From Corbicula japonica (Eukaryota > Mollusca > Bivalvia > Venerida > Cyrenidae), in the NCBI GenBank assembly GCA_038501625.1, contig JAZAYU010000012.1, forward strand, positions 10,602,001-10,666,000: a stretch of DNA of 64,000 bases. Direction: 5' to 3'. Of the stretch, positions 33,830-47,600 are shown one piece after another. The notes below the pieces were generated by a model. It was not told where the DNA came from and did not search any database. It saw only the letters and a program-made list of their open reading frames with translations. Position numbers and translations under genes: made by a program. Every line of letters begins with the position of its first letter. Positions within the stretch are counted from its first letter, which is position 1.

Positions 33830-35401
33830 TAACGTTGACTGTATACGAATAATACATAGCATCGACTTTGTTTACAGGTCTTCTTCAGTTTACCTGATAT
33901 TTTTTTTATTTTTGAATACACTTAATTTTTAGGACTTATAAGTAACCAGGTACCTTTAACTACATAAAATGGTTTCGATTAAAGACACGTGTACTTCACT
34001 GAATCGTAAAGTTGTTATTGAATGCATTATGCAATTTAATGCACTGGAATTTGTAAGGTTATGAACCATGAAATCGTGAATGGGAATCGTGACATTTTGA
34101 AGCGTGCTTGTCTAATTTATTACTGCAAAATACATTTTTTGGGGTAAAATATGTTAAACATATCCAAATTTTTCTGCTATCGGGTATTTACGTCATACCA
34201 CGGTCGACCAATCAGAAGCTTTCTCCCAGAGACTTTGGACCGGTTGTTTGAAATTTAATATGTGATAATGTTCAGTATTTTTTATGCACGCCTTAACAAG
34301 TAAAGGTAACATCCAAACACGCAATAGTTCTTGATCTTCATGCAAATTAAGTTTCATAGGATGCGTCAGTAGATAGCTACAAAAAATAAACACAAAAATA
34401 TATTAACAATAAAAAATGGAGTGTAATTTATATACCCGTATTATCATCCGAGTTCTTATTATTAACGTTTAAGACCTCAACTGAAATGGTTCTTTTTACT
34501 AAAGAAGGCATTCATGAGTGATTTAAAGTTAGCCGTGTTTCTTTAAATAGCTATGTGCCATGTGACGGTCTAAAAGCAACTTTCGCAAAATCAAAATAAA
34601 AGAGAATGCAGTGATATACGACAGTTAGGACAGCGCTGATGTCTGTCTACTCTATTCATTAAGAATAAGTTAATATTTATTCCCAATGTAATGCACATGG
34701 CGGTCTACACTAACACTATCAAAGTACATTGTAATACATCTTAACAACAAGATGCGTTGAGTGAAGGATATAGAAATAGAACGTTTGACAGGTAATCAAA
34801 GATTATACGTAAAACAAAAGAAGTAATAAATAAACACCAACAAACAAATTAATTAATGAAAACCTAATAGAGATTGACCATGGCTAATGAAGTTTCAACG
34901 GGTATGAAAATTTCACTATTTGCTCAAGTCCAAATGTAATTTTATTGTTTACAATATACACTTGTACGTGTGGGTTATTTTGATCATTATGAGCAATCAC
35001 CCTACATGTATAGACGAATATGTATATAATCTTATTTTGAAAAATTGAGAAGGAACTATTATAACAATTTTCCAATTTCATATTCATTATCAGTTGGTCA
35101 TGTGGTCAGCGTATCATGTGGTCAGCATGGACAGTTGAGCTCATATGATTAATTAAAGAGATATTGCACTTATCAATCATATGCTATACGTACTACTAAT
35201 AACCATATATTTTCAATATATTGGGTATCGGTAACAAATCGTTACGCCCTTCTACATATAATTATACTTTTATAAACAGATCATTATTTAAGATAACGAC
35301 AGCTAGAGCTTTTACCTGCGACAATGAGTCATAAAAGCGTGATTTACTTCACGCAATTGAGAGATTACATATACAGTAAGACCTTTTTCCACTCGTTTTT
35401 A
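33830..35401. other. Gene-free stretch
   Basis: 34025-34115 is a diverged match to 43240-43330 (GGTTATGAACCATGAAATCG against GGTTATGAATCATGAAATCG). No exon is seen. Confidence 0.45.
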
Positions 35402-36662
35402 GACTTTCGCGCGCATGCGCGAAAGTCTTAAGCTAGAAGTCTAGAACACGGCGACTCGCAGTGTTTAACTTCCGGTGTATCACTGCGACATCGAGCGTAT
35501 TCAAGCAAGCGGGGTTTTGTGGTCACCGCGAGAGCAGGCCGAAATGAAATGCAGACGTTTTAAGCACATTCAAGCACACAATTCCACGAAAGAATAGTGA
35601 TCTATAGTACGTGTCCGTGTAATTTTGTAGCGTCCATGCCAAAAACTCCATCAAACAGATGTTGAGTGAAATCACGTTCAGCTACGTTAGTGAACAAACA
35701 GCTGAATATGCATGAGTAGTTTAGTTACGCCTAACAAGTTCCATAGTTGTGCAGCGTCAGAAAGTAGTGTATATTAAGAAAGTAAATTTATTACGAACGA
35801 TGACGAACATTTGTACAGACAGTGCGACAAAGAAAAGAAGAAAACAATATTATGTTGTTGTTCAAACAAAAATGAAGGGATATTAAAAATCCAATTATAA
35901 AGAAATCAGTCACGTGATCAGTGACTAAACTGTATTCAGGTCAGCGAGAAACACGTCTCTTTTTATCAGGATGTTGTTTTGTTTTAGAAAATTAACAGTT
36001 TAGCAATCTCTTATTACTCTCTTAATTGAATTCGTTTTATCTCTAACCAGGAAATAACGGTTGTGCTTATCTTAACATTGGCCAATGCTTGTTAAATGCT
36101 GGCAATTACTCATCGGAGATGTAACATGATACTATGAATGAACATTCTCTACAAAGTTTAAGTAGCACCGCCTACTAATTATTATTAATAGCTTATGTCA
36201 TTGATACTAGAAGTATACTCTACAGGATTTAGTATTGTTTAGCCAGCTTATACACTACATAACATTTGCATTTACAATAGTAGACAGGGGCGGACCCAGG
36301 ATTTCAGCAAGGGGGGTTCAACTCAGCGAGTTATTTTAACAATGTTAATTTTAACTAAGCTAGAAAATCAGTCCGTTTATGAGGCCCAAATTAATTTGTA
36401 AGAGGCCTAACTTATCATGGGGGGGGGGGGTCCGAGAAAATTTGAAAATCTATATGCCAAATCCCGCATTCTGGGGTATTTTGTGGGGATTTTATAGCAG
36501 ATGTTTGACTACTCTTTCATACTGGCCGTGAGCAAGTATTTAAGTTGACATGCAGTTTCTATCGTGTGCACATATTAAACGATGTTAGCCAGAGTTGACA
36601 TTCTGCTGCGTAATGTAATTCTCCGGCGCGAAAGTCTTTCAACGCTTTCAGCGCTTTGATTA
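35402..36662 (-). mobile_element. 1.25-kb repeat with inverted ends, copy 2
   Basis: Reverse-complement copy of 22662-23900. Its left end is a near-perfect palindrome (GACTTTCGCGCGCATGCGCG followed by AAAGTC). The right end is CTCCGGCGCGAAAGTC followed by AACGCTTTCAGCGCTTTGAT. A run of ten or more G near 36420 is longer than in copy 1. Confidence 0.75.
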
Positions 36663-37069
36663 TTATTCTCATCATACTCTTAAAGGGAAATATGCTACTT
36701 AATCAAAATAGGCTTCTACTTCAAATCAGAAGGGTTAACATGTTTTACGATAATTATTTTATTGGCAATATTAATAATTATTCGTGATCCTATTTAATCT
36801 TCTTGTTTTACAGCCTTTGGTAGAGTTCTTATTCTGTTTATGTTGTCGGTCTCAGTGGGGCTCTTCTGACATATTTTAGCCTCACCAATATTGAGATCGG
36901 GATTTCTGCAAATCGACCGAACTAACGATATATACAAAAGTAAAGTTTTATTTGCAAAACTTTTTTAATATGAACAAATTCAGAAACAATGTCATACCAT
37001 CATCTTTTACAACGTCTTTCTTCATCGTCAATAACAATAACATTTCATAATCATCATCATCACAACCAC

Positions 37070-37114
<45 letters not shown>

Positions 37115-37180
37115 TATCATCGTAGTAATCGCCATCGGCGTCGTCACCATCATCATCATCATCATCACATCATCATCGTC

Positions 37181-37212
<32 letters not shown>

Positions 37213-38563
37213 TGTCGTCGTTCTCGACGTCATCATCATCGTCGTGAACATATGATCAATAACAACATTACAATCATCAAACATACTTCATTAACTGTAC
37301 GCGATCTCAAGTAGCAACACCACCACTTAAAAGTTTAACTTAAAATGTCTACGACAGGTAAATACGAAGTAGACAATGTATCGAAATGTGCAAGGTAAGT
37401 TATTTATTTAATCGGACGTGGGTTAAATTTCTGTTTACTTATGGAACAGTGGTGTGATCATTTTAGTGGTATGATTACAATGGTTCTTCCCCTATCACGT
37501 GATGTATTATCTTTAACAAATATTTCCTCTTTTCCTAAGGCATTACCTTGGCAGAACTTAGGTTTAATGACAATAGAAAAGTTTCGGTTTACTGTGAACT
37601 TTGATTGGCATAAACATTATTTGTTATTTAATCCCAATGTTTTTTAGGCCAAAGTGTTAGGTCAAAGGTTTTTAAAGCGTTTAAAGCTCGTATTTTGAGA
37701 CCAAAATATTTCATATTTTTACAGTTATTATTAATTATTTCACTTCAAGAAACATCATAGGTTTCTTATAAAAATGCACTGAAGTAATCTATTTATGCTT
37801 ATTTTGGCATACTATTTTGACTACATACTATAATACTACGCTTTGCTAAAATATTGGAAAACGCCCTATGCACTATTACTTATACTTTGTTGACATTTGC
37901 AAAAAAATATCAGTGTAACGTTATGTCTTTGAACGTGTTTAGTTACACAAAAAAACACGTTAAATTAATCATGCTTAATATTCAATGATAAAACACTCCT
38001 TGTTTAAAATGCTGACTAAAAGACTCGAGCCAAACGTCACATTCTTTGTATTTCTTGCTGACATATGGACTCAAGCCAACCGTAACAAACATTTTAACTG
38101 ATATTTAATTCCAGTTCAGGAACCATATCTTATTTAACAAGTCACTAAGACTTGAAAGGTCCAAACTTTGAGAAACTTTACTTTTGGAAAGAACAATATA
38201 GTATCTTTGCTATTACTGTTTTTTTTCCTAATAGTATCTGAACGATTGAAAGCTGCAGCTATTTCTATATATTATGTATAGTTGACATATATAATGTGCT
38301 TGCAGTTAATCTATTTAAAATTTTAGCACGCCCGTTCATTAACTTTTAATGGGTAAACCTGCACCGAACCCGTGTCATCTTCGGCTTCGAACGTTCGTCT
38401 AATTCGTTGATAAGCAACACATGCCTGTTTAACACGGGATCAATTTAAAACAACTATACCAGTTCTTAGACAGGTATAACTGATAACCAAGACCCTCCTC
38501 CCTGTTTTAATTGTTTCGGTTTAGCTATACCTTTTCCTTAGAAAGGCATAATCGAAACACTGT
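36663..38563. other. Gene-free stretch with (CAT)n microsatellite
   Basis: 37051-37232 is an interrupted CAT/CAC triplet tract giving poly-His frames. Otherwise AT-rich with no supported exon. It probably includes the 3' flank of the TNFR-like gene. Confidence 0.6.
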
Positions 38564-41191
38564 TTAAAATGTCTGTCTTGGATTTGGTAATTTCACCTCC
38601 ATGATTTTATCACATATACCGTGGAACTTTTCTAAGCAAAGCGCGCGTATTAATAGTTCTAATTTCTGTTGTTCTCCTCTTCTTTGTCTCCATATATTAA
38701 GTAAGTTTATAACAAACTCTTTCTGAGAGATTCGCTCTGGATCTCGATTTCTTGAATCGTCCTCCTGATATATAACACAGTCTTCTAAGCCCAGGAGTTT
38801 AAAGAAATATATGGGGTTGTGGCAAATATTCACGGCAATTGTCACAATGTGAGAGTCTGTTACCAGCATTTCTTTACATTTGGTGAGATGATGTTGGCAT
38901 CTGCAATATATTCTTTTAAAGCATTGGCATATATCTTTACTCTCTGTATAGCACATTTTTGCTCTGTTATCGAGGGTGGAAAATCGGAAGTAAACTGAAA
39001 TAAAAAACGAACAACGACATAAAAAGGGTGAAGATTATAGATTGTTAAAAGAAAAAAATCCGCTGTTGCTTATTGTATATACTGACTGCTCTATATTCTT
39101 TTAAAATATAAACTATAATAAAAATAAAGAAGGTAAAGGTAACGCTTGGAAGCGAGAGATTGACGAAATTTACAAAAACACATTAAGCAATGATCAGTCA
39201 CAATATTGTTTTTTTTTGTATGAAAAACAATCGACTGTGCTTAACATATAAAGTGACTGCAAACTATAATAAACATGAAGCTTTTTCTTAAAGAATAATT
39301 CAAATAATGATAAACACATCTTACCGCAGTGAGATGATTGTTCTGGTACAATCGATGCTGATAGTTCCCCTCTTGCAGTCGGAACATGTTGTCTCTCCAG
39401 TTCAGGATTGGGAAGATTTGGTTTCATCAGTGGTAATTGTTGTTCACTTTGTTCACAAGCGCCATCCACTTCGATATCATTCTTTAAAATGACTGTAAAA
39501 AGCAAATGCATATAACGCACATTTTCCTTAATAATACTTAATACAGTGTGTTTGTTTGGGATTGCTTAAACAAGGTAACTTCAAAGTTATGAATGAAGTA
39601 AAATATTTCCTTTATTTTGGAACACTAAACAATGTAAATGTCATGAATGTATGAATGAAGTAAACTTTGTCATTCGTTTGTAGAAAATATTTAATTCATA
39701 CCAATTGGTTGACCATTTTCTTTTCGTCTCATTGTTACTTCTCTGTGCCTCTTTCTGTAAAATATCCCCAAGAAGACTGCAGAAATAGCACTTATCACAG
39801 CAATCACTACGATAACAATCGCAATTTTAATGGTCATCCATGGAGCATCATCTAAAATATAAAAATAACATAATGTATAATGTTTTATGTTTCTCTTGTT
39901 TTACAAATTCGAGAAATAATGAAATGTAAAAGCTTCCGAAAATATGAAACTTCCCTATCTATCTTTTATAGATGTTGATAATTTTTATGGCAAATCTAAA
40001 AATGAGAGTACCTTTAGTAATGGCTTCAATCGGATGTTCTAACTGAATGCTGATATTCTCCAATGATGAGTTCAATCGCACTAAGGACTGGGTATTAACC
40101 GAAGTGCTCTCACTTCCTAGGTTACTTCTTGGCTTACATGGAAACACAGTGTTCCCAAAAACCTCTTCGTAGCTTAGTAAATATAAAAACATCATCGCAA
40201 TGATTTCTAATCTAACTAATTAATGTTGCCTTATAAAAATATCAAACGATAAGTTAATAAAGAAACTAACGTATTCTTACTTTTGCTTTTCACTTTTCCA
40301 AGGCGATAGCTTTTCTTTTTTGTGTTAAAATGTATGAACTGTTTTCCATATCAATCACATGCTCTCTCTTTTCCATTTAATCTATGTTTTTGACTTTGTG
40401 GGGAGGTTGTGCTTTTAAATGTTACCATTCGTATTATGCGCATTTCACTTATAAGTAATCAGTTAGAACACCAGAGTCAATTTTTATGTCATTTTATGTT
40501 AGATGGTCCATACATTCCCACACTGATTCAAAAGCACATAAAATACATTTACCTCACTATAAAAAAACAAATTAAAGTACTGTACTACATTTTTTACAAA
40601 AAAATATTTATTGCGGATCAAAGCTTTATTGCAAGTATTGTTTAAAAGTGTGAAATATAAATGATTACCCATTCATGCAACTTCCGCATTTTGCATCAGC
40701 AGTTCTCGAGCAGACCTGGTCATATTCTCTGTAAAGATCAGTACAGTTTGTAATACAGAGGCGGCATTCCGAACCATCAACAGAATAAGCACCCGTGGGA
40801 CATGACTTACATCGTATGCATCCACTATCTGTAATCTGGTCCTGCAACCACTGAAAATGAACGAAATCGAATATAGAATTCATAACACAATTGTTGTAAT
40901 TTATGACAGTTTATTGTGAACGTTACAATGCCACTATCAAATACACTTCAACAATGAACGCTTACTAGTATATGTGATTCTTGACATGCCTATTTACCTA
41001 TTTCCAGTAATAATTAATTGACTTACCTGTTCGGTGTAATTCCGAAACTTGCCCGGTGTACACGGACGGCACTGTACACATCTTCCTTTAATCTTGCTCC
41101 ATCTTAAGTTTTCCCTCTCAGAACACAATAATGTATCCCCATCTATTACATTAGATAGGACAAGAACCGTTATTAATATTAATTTTCCCAT
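38564..41191 (-). CDS. TNFR-superfamily-like receptor with death domain, complete
   Basis: Six exons on the minus strand: 41191-41027, 40850-40669, 40172-40012, 39851-39702, 39492-39325, 38994-38564. All have GT-AG sites and consistent phases, giving 418 residues. Residues 1-19 are a signal peptide (MGKLILITVLVLSNVIDGD). Cysteines at 23, 38, 41, 44, 66, 69, 72, 84, 87, 91, 102, 110, 113 and 128 form TNFR-type Cys-rich repeats (CVQCRPCTPGKF, CIRCKSCPTGAY). N-glycosylation sites are NYT (51) and NCT (90). A single membrane segment at about 176-205 is followed by RKRHREVTMRRK. The cytoplasmic part ends in a death-domain-like fold at about 320-405 (EDDSRNRDPERIS, LLNIWRQRRG, IRALCLEKFHGICDKI). 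By family, it should bind a TNF-type ligand and recruit death-domain adaptors. Exon 2 could also start 9 nt later at a second AG, removing WLQ. Confidence 0.88.
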
Positions 41192-44100
41192 CGCATGTCT
41201 ACTGCAACGTCTACCTTAACACTGATTTCGAAATAACCGCTTTGTGATAGCGCAAACCTTTAATGTAAACCGGTACATTTATGAATGGAATACCACAGTG
41301 AATTACTGAATTTACGTTACAAGTCATTTATCTTTAGATTGCATGTTTAAATGATAAATAAATTGATATCACACTGTTAATATTTCGTTTAATGACAATG
41401 GATAACATCATTGCTCTTAGTTCCCAGAACTGTTTTTTTTAAAAAAAAGGAACATTTCATTTTTCATTTAACAAACCCCTTTTATGAGTTATCTAAGTCA
41501 GTATCCAATAAAAAAACACATATTCATTGGATATCAGATTTTGTATACGTGCATGCTTATATATGTGAAAGTTCTAGTCAATTCGGATCGTAGAGTATCA
41601 GTTCTTTGCTTCGAAATCTTCTGACCCCACCCTAGGTCCTTCCCTCATGGTATAATTATGGACATACTGTATAATAGTTTTTGCTACAACATAAAATATA
41701 AGTTTTAACCTTTTTGTTCATGGGGAATTTTAATCTATTAATGGCTAAAAATCGATGCTGTATTATTTGTTCTATAGTTTCAAGTGTATTGGCAAATTGG
41801 CCAAAATCATGTCTATAGAAAAACAAACAAAAATGTCATAATAGGTATTTTTAAACGTGCTTCTGTTAACACTATTCAAAAGTAAATCACGAATTAGTCC
41901 AATTTTAACTCGGGGGTTATATATTTTAACTTATGCAAATTAAGCAGAATCATGCCAATATTTACGAAGTTGTCATATTAGCCATGCATGCATAGCGATA
42001 AAATACAAAATAACTTTCTTTAACCAACCATTTTACCTTGCATTTTAAGTAAACATATCCACAAACGGGTCAATCCCTTGTTAGTGCAATGTTCGCACAA
42101 AATATGATAAGGCACATAAAACGATTGCATACGAGCTATTCGGGGAGGTCTGAACGTATTCTTCTAAGGCTTTATGACATTACCAACTGACCGATTTTCA
42201 CTGTGACCAACAAACACAGTTTTTGGAATATTTCTGAAAGAATAAAAGCTATCAACAAATATTATAATTTTTAAGGACATTTCTGTTAAGACTACATTCA
42301 ATTTTTCTTTTTGTTATATCATAGCTAAACACACCGATGAACAATACGTAATTCATTATCATTCGCTATGTAATTTTGTTAAAATCTACAGCTGGCTATC
42401 ATTCGCACAGATTTCCGAATCGGCCAACTGATACAGAGGCTGCACTTTTTATATATTGTACTTCTGTGTTCATTGACATTTTTTTGTTATGTAAAAGGTT
42501 CGAATTCGAGTAATTATACAGCGAACAACATTGCTAATAACTACAAAACTAATTGGTAAAGTGTATCCTGTTATGTGACCTCTAAACGTTTGTCGCTTTA
42601 ATCTTCCTTCTCATTCATGGATTACACACCTTTTTCGCCACACATTGTCGAGTTGATGATGAGTGATTTGAAGCTAATTCATCAAGACAACTTGTACTTG
42701 TCAGTTCATGTGAGAAACTGTTGGGGCAAGTGTCAGGATCTTGCACCCTAGAACTTTGTTTAAACCTCCAATTTCATATAGTTTTGCTACTGACCGTTCT
42801 AAGGCGGAAGCCCCTCAGGTAATGTTTTTCGTTAATTGTTTGTGGTGTCCTATTTGAAACTGATCATTTTATAAACTCATACTTTTTCCTCTCTACTTTT
42901 GGTTAGTATAAAAATGTGTAAATTTAGCGTCGGCACCGGAAATAGACTTTGCAAAGTGGGGGTATATTTTAAGAAAAAACATTGAACCAAACGCCTTCGT
43001 AATTAGTACGTTTACCCTTCTCTGTGTTCAACTCTTGTGACTTTAATCAACTTGACGATGTTGAAAAGAGTACCAAACTAAACACTTGAAATACTTGTTG
43101 TAATAGTTGTAAAAACGCTTTATATTCGTTGAAAATATCTAAATATCTATTGAAGAACATTATTGATAAGCGTTAATAAAGAGGGTCATTTCAACGGGTA
43201 CGATTGAACTTTACTAAATTGCTTATTTATTTAGTTCTTTATTTTGTTATGCTATTTGATACGCTGGAATTCGTTCGGTTATGAATCATGAAATCGTGAT
43301 TGAAAATCGTGACTGTTTGAAGAATGTCTTTTATATTTACACATTGTGTCTTTTATTTGGTTTTATTTTGCTATTATCATGTTTTAAGGCTAAGGCAAAC
43401 TGCGGTACCTATTTTTAATTTAAACTGACATAGGCTTCGTTTATTTAAGATACATAATACATGACATTTTCTCAGTGTTTCATTCTAATAAGTGTAACAA
43501 GTATAGATCACAATGAAAAGTACCTAGCATGCGTACAGTTTAAACAAATTAATATTATCATAATATAATTTAATAACCATAATGATAAATTACTTTTTAC
43601 TGAGGAAAACATTGATAAATGGTTAGTTAGTTCTGTATCTTGAAATTATTTTACGCCATGTGAAGGTCTCAATTATATTGCTCACAATGGGGAGCGATTC
43701 CGTACTGCGAGAGCGCCTTGCCATGCAAAGCCAGTAACGCTTCATATTGAGCTAAGCGGGACTACCCACTCCCCCCCGTATAATATTTTATTTGATAACC
43801 CTGATAAAGTCATCACTGCATAACACCGAAAATAGATTATTTACTGATAATAAGACTCACTTAATTTACGGAGAGACTAAAAAAACATACTGTGAGATAT
43901 CACGGCTGGCTTTTTTACTTTATTGATGTAGTAGTTTTTAATAATTATTCGCCGTCACTAGCTAACTATGCATTTCATAAAAATTGAACTTGATGGCCAT
44001 ACTATCAGAGTAATTTATCTTGACAATAATTTCTAATTTGGAGAAGAGAGAAAAGCGAAAATTCATGCACAAATCAATAAAAATGCTATAGCCGTTCTGA

Positions 44101-44685
44101 AAAAATGATATAGCGCCACAATGGCTAATGAGATTATAAATATACTAGAATATTACATTATGCATCATGTTCAGTGATTCCTGAAAGGTATATTTCGCTT
44201 TTCTCAGATTCCCAGAGTATAATAGCACTGATTTTCAATTACATGGATGCTTATACGGCAACAGAACGACTAATAATAAAAAAAAACGCGATTCTAAAAA
44301 TAAACAAAATATTTTATAACATTTTTGAGTACATTCACACGCCAAAAAATCACTAAACTACTTTTTCTACTATACTCTCATGATCAAGCATAATTTTTTT
44401 TTATATCGAACGGACAAACACATGGGATATCCAAATGGTTACACATTTCTTATTTACAAATTTTAAATTAAGACTGTGATAAATTCCCATAAAATATGCA
44501 TTTGGTCTTGTAGTATCATAATACATGTATCATTTTTAAAAGTCTATTATTATTACCTATTTGTCTATTTCATTGTATTTTGTATGTTAGATAAAGGGAA
44601 ATAACATTGGTAAAATACCAATAAACTGAGCGAGTGAGTTACAGAGCAATAGACACATTTTCTAACGATGTTTCATATAGAAAAA
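41192..44685. other. Gene-free stretch between the TNFR-like and HSPA12-like genes
   Basis: AT-rich. It holds dispersed-repeat fragments at about 42780-42900 (shared with 8.8 kb) and 43240-43330 (shared with 34.0 kb). No exon with matching phase was found. Confidence 0.5.
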
Positions 44686-47600
44686 TCAATCTAAAAAGTT
44701 GAAGGATGCTCTTGTTTGTTCCTTTGTCGTCGTGTGCTCAGCTCTGACCTCTAATTCTGTTCCACCAAAGATAAGGCATACAGATGCAGACCCGACTCTT
44801 CCATTACTATCAAGGCAATTTATCGTCACCTCTCCAATGAGTTTGCATTCTGGCTCGTCGACAAATATTGGATCTTTCTTTGAAGATGCAAATAGCTTAG
44901 CTGCAAAGTCGGTGAATCCAGTTTGCGGACAGTAGGTTTTCGTCATAGATGGCTTATCTGGAGACACTGATTGGCCAACTTCTACAAGTTTGTCGAAGCA
45001 CCCACGTACTTGTTCCTCGCCGTCTTTAATTATCATTCTTGCTCTTGGGTGAATTTTTGGATCGTAGCTTCCGTACCTCTTCAGACCATATGTGTATTTA
45101 GCAATTCTTGAGACAATAACGTTGCTGTTGTGTCCAAATATTACTGCTCCTTTAAGGACAGCCAAGCCAGCCTCATTCGGAACAATTACCCTGAGGTTCT
45201 GAAAGGCGGACTGCACTGCTTCTCGAAGCATTGCCGACTCCGAGAATCCACCCACCATTAGAATAGACGTGACTCCATTTGCAACAGGATCAGCGAGAAG
45301 GTTATTGATGTGGTGTACAATAGTTGAGTTGGTTTTCTCAAACAAAGACTTGACAACTTCAGCTTCAACTCTCATCTTGTCTCCAGCAAAAGTGACATTT
45401 CCTGATAAGGTTGGATTACTGCGGATAGCGTCTCGGATCTCCTCATTGTTGACATCTCTGTACAGCTCATGAAGCGTGATCGGTATTTTGAAAGTGATTT
45501 TGCCTTCAGTATCTGGCTGAACATTTCTTTTCTTCACCTCAAACTCCCGCAGAAGATCAATAAAATCATCTTTGTGATCATTTTGAAATCTATCCATGAC
45601 CTTAGGCCCGATGATACTTTGAATGAAACTCAAAAAAGCCTGATCGATGGTTGTGCCTCCCCACGGTCCACCATTGGCTTTAGATAACTCTCGCAAGGTA
45701 CCATTTGCTTGAACTGCATGAATCGTTATGTCGATAGTTCCGCCTTAAAATGGAAAAAAAGATGCTTAATTTTAAGTTAAAATTACGTTGTACTTGAAAT
45801 CATTAGAACTTTTGCCAACAATACAAGTGCATGGTTTTAATAAAACAACTTTGTATTTGCACTGTTTGTAATCTGATAAACAAAGTGTCTGTTATAACCA
45901 GGCTTCCCTGTTACTTGTAATGTATACCTTCTTCAGTAGCTGTAAATGCCTTACTGGAAAAAAAATTACAAAAAGGTTGTCATTTGTTCAACCTAATGTA
46001 CATGTTTATCAAAGTCACTGACATTTTATTAAATTACATTTTAATATGCATTGCGAAAAATGCACAAGGAATCATTTTTACATTAATATTGTTTTGTTTG
46101 CTTTTCGAATTAGACCAGGTTAAACTTGTATTGATGGTTTTGTCCATGTGAGGTCTGTTTGTTTTTATTTTGTCGTTTATCTTTGTTGTTGGTTTTTAAG
46201 CTTGTGTTATTATTTTTCTTTCTGTCGGTCTACGCGAAAAGGTCTGTAATAGTGTGTGGCCACTCTTAACCATTATAACTTTCAATGAAAGGTATCAATG
46301 AAAATTCACCTCCTGCATCAAGAACCAAATACTTGGCATTTGGTTGGAAGCATGTTATCTTTTTATCTGAAGATCCAAGCATCCTTTCCACTGGAAGATT
46401 TTTGCAAAACATGGAGGCTGCCTCTGGTTCCAGCGCCAAAACGAGGCTGTCATGATGTATTCCTGCCTGATAATAAATTTTAATTATTAAACCGATATGA
46501 AGAAATTTGAAATTCAATAACAGCATCTTTTACGATGAAAAACTTGAGAAAGGTCTTATAAACGAAAGTGTTGTTTAAATTAAGATATTTTAAAGACAAT
46601 AATCAAAGACAAAACGAGTATCTAAACATTTGTTTCATTCTTTTTGTTGCAGTTGTTCCTTTACTAATTTGACATCCAATACCGTAAAGGTAGTGTTATT
46701 TTATTCACCCTTTCTGCAGACTCTCTCATGAATTGTTTCGCAGCATCGTCCCATATTGCCGGTACAGTAAGAACCCAGCGAATGTCTCTGTCGTTTACAC
46801 CGCTACCGTACATTCGTTCTGTGATTGCTTTCTGGAGGTGATTCATCAAATAGCGGATAGCTGCAGCAAATACTTCCATAGCGAGCATCTCTTTTCCGGT
46901 CTCGTCTTTGATCTTTGTTGTGTGGTGCACATCCTATTCAGCGTAGCAAAGATATATATCCAATAAATATGAAGTTACCAATATTCGTGGTGCACTTTTT
47001 TTCTACAGATAGATCCACTTATTTTAAACCATTACGAAATAAGGAATTTAATATAAACGTAGTTTGGAAAACAGTTATCCAAGTACCAATTAAAATGGTG
47101 TCTCACAATAAAACGATATAATACACTCAACAACTTTTCTAAGTATAGATTTGAGTACTAGGGCATTAATGGCTTGATAATTGAGCTATTGCTCCAAAAC
47201 TTTCAATAAAACATGCAAGTAATACTAACTGATTTATTAGTAACTCATTATTCAAAATTACAGACAACTGACTGCTCACGATCATTTAGAGCTCTGATAC
47301 CCAAAGAAAACTAATTCACAATATCAGTTAATGACGCATATGGCTACCATCAGCCATGAAAGGTTAAATCGCGAAAATTTGTTGAAGAGGATTTTTTTAT
47401 CATTGGTGATCAGTTATAACTCTGTTGGCTGGTGTGTCAATGCACAAAAGGACTGTAGCAGTTTCAATCCAATGGAACTTAAATTCTGAAGAATATCAGC
47501 GACAAGTCCTTGTTATGGTTGTCCTTTCACGTCTTCAAGCACAAAGATGCATGCAATTTATGCATGATTGTGCACCGTGTCCTCGTTCGGCGAACACCAG

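Noticed and set aside
36989..37255. Poly-His open frame
   Set aside because: Product of the CAT/CAC triplet tract; no splice sites or neighbouring exons.
44699..45687. Plus-strand frames within the HSPA12-like last exon
   Set aside because: Antisense shadows of a clearly conserved minus-strand coding exon.
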